Below are positions 20,127 through 26,796 of a stretch of 26,796 nucleotides of DNA, in pieces; within the stretch, counting starts at the first letter, position 1, and each line of letters starts with the position of its first letter. The DNA is taken from assembly GCA_022779465.1 (NCBI GenBank), contig JALFTB010000014.1:1-26796 (forward strand), written 5' to 3'. This DNA is from CAG-533 sp022779465 (GTDB taxonomy: Bacteria; Bacillota_I; Bacilli_A; RF39; UBA660). Under the pieces are notes generated by a model. That model did no database searches. It was not told the DNA's origin and saw only the letters and a program-made list of their open reading frames with translations. A program made the position numbers and the translations under genes.

Positions 20127-23100
20127 GTGGCATACAAAACAGCAAAATTTGGTGACCATAGGGAAAGAGTTACTTTCTCTAAAACTACGAACAACTTTGA
20201 ACTTACAGATTTATTAGACATTCAAAAGAAATCTTATCAATGGTTTCTAGAAAGCGGTATAAAGGAAGTTTTTGATGACTTATTTCCTGTAGAAAGTTTC
20301 ACCGGAAATATATCACTTGAATTCAGTGATTATTCTTTTGATGAGCCTAGATATTCTATTAAGGAATGTAAAGAAAGAATGTTAACTTTTTCTGCACCGT
20401 TAAAAGTTCAAGCTAGAGTGTTCATTCATGAGACTGGAGAAGTTAAGGAACAAGAGGTTTTTTTAGGCGATATGCCTTTAATGACTGAAAGTGGTACTTT
20501 CATTATTAATGGTGTTGAAAGAGTTATCCAATCTCAACTTGTAAGAAGTCCATCTATTTATTTTAAACGTGAAATAGATAAGAATGGTAGACCAGTTGTA
20601 TCTGGAGAAATTATTCCTAATAAAGGTACTTGGTTAGAATTTGAATTAGATGCAAGAGACGTTATTTATGTAAGAATAGATCGTACTAGAAAAGTACCTG
20701 TTACTACATTATTAAGAGCTGTTGGTTTATCTAGTGATGAATCTATTAAGTCTGTATTTGGAGATAATTACTTTATTGCTAATACTATTGAAAAAGATAG
20801 TACTAAAAATACTGATGAAGCTTTAATTGAAATTTATGAAAAGTTAAAACCAGGAGAACCTGCTACTTTAGATAGTGCAAAGAACCAATTAATTGTTAGA
20901 TTCTTTGATAGATTTAGATATGACTTAGCTAAAGTTGGTAGATATAAATTTAATAAGAAATTAAATGTTTTAGACAGATTACTTGGTTGTACTTTAGCTG
21001 AAAATATTAAAGATGGTAAAGAGGTTATTGCTTCTAAGGGTGAAGTTATTGATAAGAAACGTTTAGAAGAATTAAGACCTTACTTTGCTAAGGGTGTTAA
21101 TTTAAAAGAAGTTTCTATTAATGAAGAATTAGATACTTATAATAAAGTACAAGAAGTTCTTGTATATGATAAAAATGATAGTGAAAAAACTATTAAAATC
21201 ATTGGTAATGATCAATCTATAGATGTTAGAAGACTTACTATTAGTGATTTATATGCTGCTGTTAGTTATTATTTAGATTTACTTGCCAATATTGGTAATA
21301 TTGATGAAATTGATCATTTAGGTAATCGTCGTGTTAGACAAGTTGGTGAATTAATTCAAACTCAATTTAGAGTTGGTATGAGTCGTATGGAAAGAGTTAT
21401 TCGTGAAAGAATGACTACTCAAGAAATTGAAAATGTTACTCCTAAGTCTTTAATTAATATTAGACCTGTAACTGCAGCTTTAAAAGAGTTCTTTGGTTCA
21501 TCTCAATTATCTAAGTTCATGGATCAAATAAACCCAATTGCTGAGTTAACTGATAAGAGACGTTTAAGTTCTTTAGGACCAGGTGGTTTATCTAGAGATA
21601 GAGCAGGTATGGATGTTCGTGATGTTAATGAATCACACTATGGTCGTATTTGTCCTATTGAATCACCAGAAGGTGCTAATATTGGTTTAATTACATCTTT
21701 AGCTTCTTATGCTAAGATTAATGAATATGGTTTTATTACTACTCCTTATCATAAAGTAGAAAATAGACATATTTTAGATGATGTTGTATATTTAACTGCA
21801 GATGAAGAAGCTGATTATTATATTAGTCAATCTACTGTTAATATTGATGAAAATAATAATATTGCTGATGATACTGTTGTTGCTCGTTTAAATGGTGAGA
21901 ATGTAATGATCAAGAGTGACTTAGTAAACTTTATTGATGTTTCTCCAAGTCAAATCGTTTCTATTACAACAAGTTGTATTCCATTCTTAGACCACGATGA
22001 TGCAAGACGTGCATTAATGGGTTCTAACATGCAAAGACAAGCTGTTCCACTACTTAAGACTGAAGCTCCTATTGTTGGTACTGGCGTTGAATATGTAGCT
22101 GCTAGAGATTCTGGTTCTACTATTGTTGCTAAGGCTGATGGGGTAGTTGAATATGCTGATAGTAAAAAGATTGTTGTTAAAAATGCTAAGGGTAAAGATG
22201 AATATTATTTAGCTAACTTTGAAAGAAGTAATGCTGAAAGTAATATTTCTCATAATCCTATTGTTAAAAAGGGTGATAAGGTTCATAGAGGTGAAGTTAT
22301 TGCTGATGGACCTTCAACTGATAAAGGTGAACTTGCTTTAGGTAAGAACATGGTTGTAGCATTCATGACATGTAATGGTTATAACTATGAAGATGCAGTT
22401 GTATTAAATGAAAGATTAGTTAAAGATGATGTTTATACTTCTTTACATATTGAACATTATGATATTGATTGTAGAGATACTAAGTTAGGACCTGAGGAAA
22501 TTACGAGAGATATTCCTAATGTTGGTGAAGATGCTCGTAAGAACTTAGATGCTAATGGTATTGTTAGAATTGGTACTGAAGTTAAAGAAGGAGATATTTT
22601 AGTTGGTAAAGTAACTCCTAAAGGAATGCAAGAATTAACTAGTGAAGAAAAATTATTACATGCTATCTTTGGGGAAAAGACTAGAGAAGTAAGAGATACT
22701 TCACTTAGAGTTGCTCATGGTGCTGATGGTATTGTTCATGATGTTAAAGTTTATACAAAAGAAAATAGTGATGAGCTTGGACCTGGAGTTTCTAAGATAA
22801 TTAGAGTTTATATTATTCAAAAACGTAAGATTCAAGTTGGTGATAAGATGTCTGGTCGTCACGGTAATAAGGGTGTTATTTCACTTATTTTACCGGAAGA
22901 GGATATGCCTTATTTACCAGATGGTACTCCAGTAGATATTGTACTTAATCCACAAGGTGTTCCATCTCGTATGAACTTAGGACAAATTTTAGAATTACAT
23001 TTAGGTATGGCTGGTAAAAAGTTAGGTGTTCATTATGCTACTCCAGTATTTGATGGTGCTTCTGTAGATGAAATTAAAGAACAAATGGCTTTAGCTGGTA

Positions 23101-23771
23101 TGGATCCAGATGGTAAGACTGATTTATATGATGGTAGAACTGGTGAGAAGTTTGAAAATCGTGTTGCTGTTGGTGTAATGTACATGATTAAGTTACATCA
23201 TATGGTTGATGATAAGATTCATGCTCGTTCAACTGGTCCTTACTCATTAGTCACTCAACAACCATTAGGTGGTAAAGCACAATTTGGTGGTCAAAGATTT
23301 GGTGAGATGGAAGTTTGGGCATTATATGCTTATGGTGCTGCTCATGTATTACAAGAAATTTTAACTATTAAATCTGATGATGTTGTTGGACGTGTTAAAG
23401 TTTATGAAGCTTTAGTTAAAGGTAAGACTGTTAAAGGTGCGGGAATGCCAGAATCATTTAGAGTTTTAATTAAAGAATTCCAAGCTTTAGGTTTAAATGT
23501 TGAAATGATTGATCAAAATGATCAAGCTCATGAATTAAAAGAATTAGAAGAAGAAGAGGATGAATCTGGTGAAGCTATTACTATTGATGAAATAGATGCT
23601 AAAACTGGGGAAGTTAAATCTCGTGAAGATTTGCCAGAACCACCAGAACCTCAAAATTCTGATTATGATGAAGAAGCAGATGAATTTGGTGATGAAGAAT
23701 TAGAGGAAGAACCAGATTTAGATGAACTTAAAGATTTGGAAGAAAGTTTTGAAGAAGGGGATGAATTATAA
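20127..23771 (+). CDS. rpoB: RNA polymerase beta subunit
   Basis: A 1214-residue catalytic subunit of RNA polymerase. Start is GTG after GGGGTGA (20114-20120). Conserved blocks are all present: LTESGTFIINGVERVIQSQLVRSP near the N terminus, the rifampicin region FFGSSQLSKFMDQINP at about residue 455-480, GLSRDRAGMDVRDV, YGRICPIESPEG, the GYNYEDA motif, KMSGRHGNKGV, and the C-terminal GGQRFGEMEVWALYAYGAAH. In the rifampicin pocket residue 463 is Lys (E. coli Q513) and residue 476 is Asp (E. coli H526); D516 and S531 equivalents are kept. The last 70 residues are a very acidic tail (EEEPDLDELKDLEE). The stop overlaps the rpoC start in TAATG, so beta and beta-prime are translationally coupled. 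Confidence 0.98.
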   Translation: MAYKTAKFGDHRERVTFSKTTNNFELTDLLDIQKKSYQWFLESGIKEVFDDLFPVESFTGNISLEFSDYSFDEPRYSIKECKERMLTFSAPLKVQARVFIHETGEVKEQEVFLGDMPLMTESGTFIINGVERVIQSQLVRSPSIYFKREIDKNGRPVVSGEIIPNKGTWLEFELDARDVIYVRIDRTRKVPVTTLLRAVGLSSDESIKSVFGDNYFIANTIEKDSTKNTDEALIEIYEKLKPGEPATLDSAKNQLIVRFFDRFRYDLAKVGRYKFNKKLNVLDRLLGCTLAENIKDGKEVIASKGEVIDKKRLEELRPYFAKGVNLKEVSINEELDTYNKVQEVLVYDKNDSEKTIKIIGNDQSIDVRRLTISDLYAAVSYYLDLLANIGNIDEIDHLGNRRVRQVGELIQTQFRVGMSRMERVIRERMTTQEIENVTPKSLINIRPVTAALKEFFGSSQLSKFMDQINPIAELTDKRRLSSLGPGGLSRDRAGMDVRDVNESHYGRICPIESPEGANIGLITSLASYAKINEYGFITTPYHKVENRHILDDVVYLTADEEADYYISQSTVNIDENNNIADDTVVARLNGENVMIKSDLVNFIDVSPSQIVSITTSCIPFLDHDDARRALMGSNMQRQAVPLLKTEAPIVGTGVEYVAARDSGSTIVAKADGVVEYADSKKIVVKNAKGKDEYYLANFERSNAESNISHNPIVKKGDKVHRGEVIADGPSTDKGELALGKNMVVAFMTCNGYNYEDAVVLNERLVKDDVYTSLHIEHYDIDCRDTKLGPEEITRDIPNVGEDARKNLDANGIVRIGTEVKEGDILVGKVTPKGMQELTSEEKLLHAIFGEKTREVRDTSLRVAHGADGIVHDVKVYTKENSDELGPGVSKIIRVYIIQKRKIQVGDKMSGRHGNKGVISLILPEEDMPYLPDGTPVDIVLNPQGVPSRMNLGQILELHLGMAGKKLGVHYATPVFDGASVDEIKEQMALAGMDPDGKTDLYDGRTGEKFENRVAVGVMYMIKLHHMVDDKIHARSTGPYSLVTQQPLGGKAQFGGQRFGEMEVWALYAYGAAHVLQEILTIKSDDVVGRVKVYEALVKGKTVKGAGMPESFRVLIKEFQALGLNVEMIDQNDQAHELKELEEEEDESGEAITIDEIDAKTGEVKSREDLPEPPEPQNSDYDEEADEFGDEELEEEPDLDELKDLEESFEEGDEL

Positions 23772-26700
23772 TGTTAGAAGTTAATAATATTAAAGGAATC
23801 CGTGTTGGGATTGCTAGCCCTGAGAAAATAAGAAGTTGGTCTTACGGTGAAGTTAAAAAACCAGAGACTATCAACTATCGTACTTTAAAACCTGAAAGAG
23901 ATGGACTTTTCTGTGAAAAGATATTTGGTCCCACTAAAGACTTTGAATGTTCTTGTGGTAAATATAAAAGATTAAGATATAAAAATGTTATTTGTGATAG
24001 ATGTGGAGTAGAGGTTACTCGTTCTAAAGTTAGACGTGAAAGAATGGGACACATTGAACTTGCTGCTCCTTGTTCTCACATTTGGTTCTTTAAGGGTGTA
24101 CCTTCTAAAATGGGATTAGTTTTAGATATGTCTCCTAGAGAATTAGAAGAAGTATTATACTTTGTTAGTTATGTTGTAATTAATCCTGGTAATGCTCCTT
24201 TAGAAAAGAAACAAACTTTATCTGATAAAGAATATCGTGCTTATTATGAAAAATATGGTAATTCTTTTGAAGTTGGAATGGGTGCTGAAGCTATTCAAAA
24301 ACTTTTAAAAGAAGTTGATGTTGATAAAGAAGTTGAAAAATTAAGAGAAGAATTAGAAGGTGCTACTGGTCAAAAACGTGTTAGATTAGTTAAACGTTTA
24401 GATTGTTTAGTTGCTTTCCAAACTAGTGGTAATAAGCCTGAATGGATGGTACTTGATTGTATTCCAGTTATTCCTCCAGAGCTTAGACCTATGATTCAAC
24501 TTGATGGTGGTAGATTTGCTACTTCTGATTTAAATGACTTATATAGACGTATTATTAACCGTAATAATCGTTTAAAGAAATTATTAGAATTAGGAGCTCC
24601 ATCTATTATTGTTCAAAATGAAAAACGTATGCTTCAAGAAGCTGTTGATACTTTATTTGATAATGGTAGAAGAGGTAGAAGTGTAAGTGGTGCTGGTAAT
24701 AGAGCATTAAAATCTTTATCTTCTATGTTAAAGGGTAAACAAGGTCGTTTCCGTCAAAACTTATTAGGTAAACGTGTTGATTACTCTGGACGTTCTGTTA
24801 TCGTTGTAGGACCTAATTTAAAGATGTATGAATGTGGTCTTCCTAAAGATATGGCTTTAGAGTTATTTAAACCTCATGTAATTAATGGTTTAGTTGAAAG
24901 AGGTATAGCACATAATATTAAAGGTGCTAAAAAATTAATTGATGCTAAAGATGATTGTGTATGGGATGTTGTTGAGGATGTTATTACTGAATATCCAGTA
25001 ATGCTTAATCGTGCTCCTACATTACATAGACTTGGTATTCAAGCATTCGAACCTAAATTAGTAGGTGGTAAAGCTATTAGATTACATCCATTGGTATGTG
25101 CTGCATTTAATGCTGACTTCGATGGTGACCAAATGGCTGTACATGTACCTTTATCTGAAGAAGCTAAAGCTGAAGCTAGAATTTTAATGTTAGGTGCTAA
25201 TAACATCTTAAAACCTTCTGATGGTAAACCAATTGTTACTCCTTCACAAGATATGGTTTTAGGTAATTATTATATTACTCTAGAATATTCTGGAGAAGAA
25301 AATGAAGGTAAAGTGTATAAGAATTCTAATGAAGCTATTATGGCTTATGAAAGAAAAGAAATTACTCTTCATACAAGAATTGTTGTTCCAGTAAATTCAT
25401 TTAAATATAAGATTTTTGCTGATGAAGTAAAAGATAAGTATTTAGTTACTACTGCTGGTAAATTAATCTTTAATGAGATTTTACCTGATACTTATCCATA
25501 TATTAATGAACCTACTAAGGATAATATTGAAGGATTAACTCCTAGTAAGTATTTCTTAGAAAGAGGTACTAATATTCCGGAAGCTGTTAAAGCCATGGAA
25601 ATTACAGGAGCATTTTCTAAGAAGACTTTACAACAAATTATTGCACAAATATTTAAACGTTATAAAACAACTGAAACTTCTATGATGCTAGATAGACTTA
25701 AGGATTTAGGATTTAAATATTCTACTATTTCTGGTATTACATTTAGTATTATGGATATTATGACTAGTCAACATAAACAAGAATATATTGATGCTGGTCA
25801 AGCTAAGGTTGATAAGATTAATAAACAATTCCAAAGAGGTTTAATTACTGATTTTGAAAGATATACTTCTGTAATTGATGTTTGGAATGGCGTAAGAAGT
25901 CAAGTAGAAGCTGAGCTAAAAGGTATTGCGGCAGCTAATCCTACAAACCCAATATTCATTATGATGACTTCTGGTGCTCGTGGTTCTTTGAACCAGTTTA
26001 CCCAAATGGCTGGTATGCGTGGTTTAATGGCTAAACCAAATGGTGAAGCGGTTGAAATTCCAATCTTAACTTCATTATATGAAGGACACTCAGTTAACGA
26101 ATTCTTCGTTAATACTCATGGTGCTCGTAAAGGTTCTGCCGATACAGCATTAAAGACAGCTGACTCTGGTTACTTAACAAGAAGACTTGTAGATGTTGCT
26201 CAAGATATTATTATTAAAGAATATGATTGTGGATGTACAAGTGGATTATTAGTATCTGACTTTATTGATGATAAAGACGGATCTGTAATTGAAAGTTTAG
26301 CTGAAAGAATTGTTGGTCGTTATACTGCTAAAAAGGTTATTAATCCTGAAACTAAAGAAGTTATTGTTGATAAAAATGAAGCTATTACTGAAAGTATAGC
26401 TAATAAGATTGTAAAAGCTGGTATTAAAGAAGTAGAAATAAGAAGTGTTTTAACTTGTAAATCAAGTCAAGGCATTTGTCAAAAATGTTATGGTAATAAC
26501 TTAGCTACTGGTAACTTAGTTGAAACTGGTGAAGCTGTTGGTATAATGGCTGCTCAATCAATTGGTGAACCTGGTACTCAGTTAACAATGCGTACATTCC
26601 ATAGTGGTGGTGTTGCTGGTGGAGAAGATATTACACAAGGTCTTCCTCGTGTTGAAGAATTATTCGAAGCTAGAAATCCTAAAGGAAAAGCTACAATTTC

Positions 26701-26796
26701 TGAAATTACTGGTAAAGTTGAATTAATTGAAGATGTTAATGGAAAATGGAAAATTACAGTTGCTAATAAAGCTGAGGCAAGAGATCATGTAACTAG
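23771..26796 (+). CDS. rpoC: RNA polymerase beta-prime subunit (3' end outside window)
   Basis: About 1008 codons of RpoC are present; the frame is open to the window edge, with roughly 190 residues expected beyond it. The start reads MLEVNNIKGIRVG. The N-terminal zinc ribbon begins C60-S-C62 (CSCGKYKRLRY) with the second pair in ICDRCGVEVT. The active-site motif NADFDGD is at 447-453 and would hold the catalytic magnesium. The second zinc site has C820/C822 (DCGC), C896, C903 and C906. The bridge and trigger region includes MAAQSIGEPGTQLTMRTFH. The gene shares its first base with the rpoB stop codon. Confidence 0.98.
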   Translation, partial: MLEVNNIKGIRVGIASPEKIRSWSYGEVKKPETINYRTLKPERDGLFCEKIFGPTKDFECSCGKYKRLRYKNVICDRCGVEVTRSKVRRERMGHIELAAPCSHIWFFKGVPSKMGLVLDMSPRELEEVLYFVSYVVINPGNAPLEKKQTLSDKEYRAYYEKYGNSFEVGMGAEAIQKLLKEVDVDKEVEKLREELEGATGQKRVRLVKRLDCLVAFQTSGNKPEWMVLDCIPVIPPELRPMIQLDGGRFATSDLNDLYRRIINRNNRLKKLLELGAPSIIVQNEKRMLQEAVDTLFDNGRRGRSVSGAGNRALKSLSSMLKGKQGRFRQNLLGKRVDYSGRSVIVVGPNLKMYECGLPKDMALELFKPHVINGLVERGIAHNIKGAKKLIDAKDDCVWDVVEDVITEYPVMLNRAPTLHRLGIQAFEPKLVGGKAIRLHPLVCAAFNADFDGDQMAVHVPLSEEAKAEARILMLGANNILKPSDGKPIVTPSQDMVLGNYYITLEYSGEENEGKVYKNSNEAIMAYERKEITLHTRIVVPVNSFKYKIFADEVKDKYLVTTAGKLIFNEILPDTYPYINEPTKDNIEGLTPSKYFLERGTNIPEAVKAMEITGAFSKKTLQQIIAQIFKRYKTTETSMMLDRLKDLGFKYSTISGITFSIMDIMTSQHKQEYIDAGQAKVDKINKQFQRGLITDFERYTSVIDVWNGVRSQVEAELKGIAAANPTNPIFIMMTSGARGSLNQFTQMAGMRGLMAKPNGEAVEIPILTSLYEGHSVNEFFVNTHGARKGSADTALKTADSGYLTRRLVDVAQDIIIKEYDCGCTSGLLVSDFIDDKDGSVIESLAERIVGRYTAKKVINPETKEVIVDKNEAITESIANKIVKAGIKEVEIRSVLTCKSSQGICQKCYGNNLATGNLVETGEAVGIMAAQSIGEPGTQLTMRTFHSGGVAGGEDITQGLPRVEELFEARNPKGKATISEITGKVELIEDVNGKWKITVANKAEARDHVT

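Overview
The window looks like a chromosomal piece of a very AT-rich, low-GC Gram-positive bacterium: a spore-forming or recently spore-forming member of the Bacilli, probably one of the reduced-genome gut lineages near RF39/Erysipelotrichia. Three things point there. Conserved Firmicutes gene pairs are present (rnc-smc, spoIVA-hup, the ybxB-type methyltransferase before rpoB-rpoC). Genes specific to endospore formers are present (spoIIP, spoVIF-like, spoIVA). Shine-Dalgarno sites of the GGTGAT/AGGAGG type precede most genes. UGA is a normal stop (yidD and rnc both end in UGA inside ATGA overlaps), so this is not the Mycoplasma code.

Layout. 1-1250: a leaderless M23 endopeptidase with a peptidoglycan-binding tail, then a minus-strand tRNA cluster (Ser-GCU, Lys-CUU, Ile-GAU, Glu-UUC). 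1248-2323 (minus): yidD overlapping a ZnuA-like lipoprotein that has lost its metal-ligand histidines. 2455-6035: rnc-smc, with an unusually short Smc. 6278-7972: large secreted protein A. 8037-10293: spoIIP with an overlapping small membrane protein, and an ATP-grasp enzyme. 10374-12535: tRNA-Arg, a coupled pair of small genes, and a T-box-controlled serS. 12625-15548: spoVIF-like, a membrane-anchored hypothetical, spoIVA and hup. 15648-19330: secreted paralogues B and C, and the truncated remnant D. 19380-26796: ybxB-type methyltransferase, rpoB and the first about 1008 codons of rpoC.

The standout is the secreted family A/B/C/D. A and C end in a patch of about 110 bp that is about half G+C in a very AT-rich background. 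There the two genes differ almost only at codon positions 1 and 2, while third bases stay T or C, and the patch stops at an identical GC-rich 14-mer. This is the signature expected of variable repeats of a diversity-generating retroelement (DGR), in which adenines of AAY codons in a template are randomised. No reverse transcriptase or adenine-rich template is visible here, so diversification would have to be driven from elsewhere in the genome or be extinct. C also looks like a mosaic of a B-like front and an A-like back, and D is a bare C-terminal piece. So a dispersed, shuffled family of surface proteins with hypervariable tips is the likely undescribed system.

Other points: rpoB carries lysine and aspartate at two positions where changes give rifampicin resistance (E. 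coli 513 and 526). serS has a T-box with a probable UCU specifier, followed by an 11-codon ORF with a strong Shine-Dalgarno site. spoIVA and spoVIF share a sporulation-sigma-like promoter motif.
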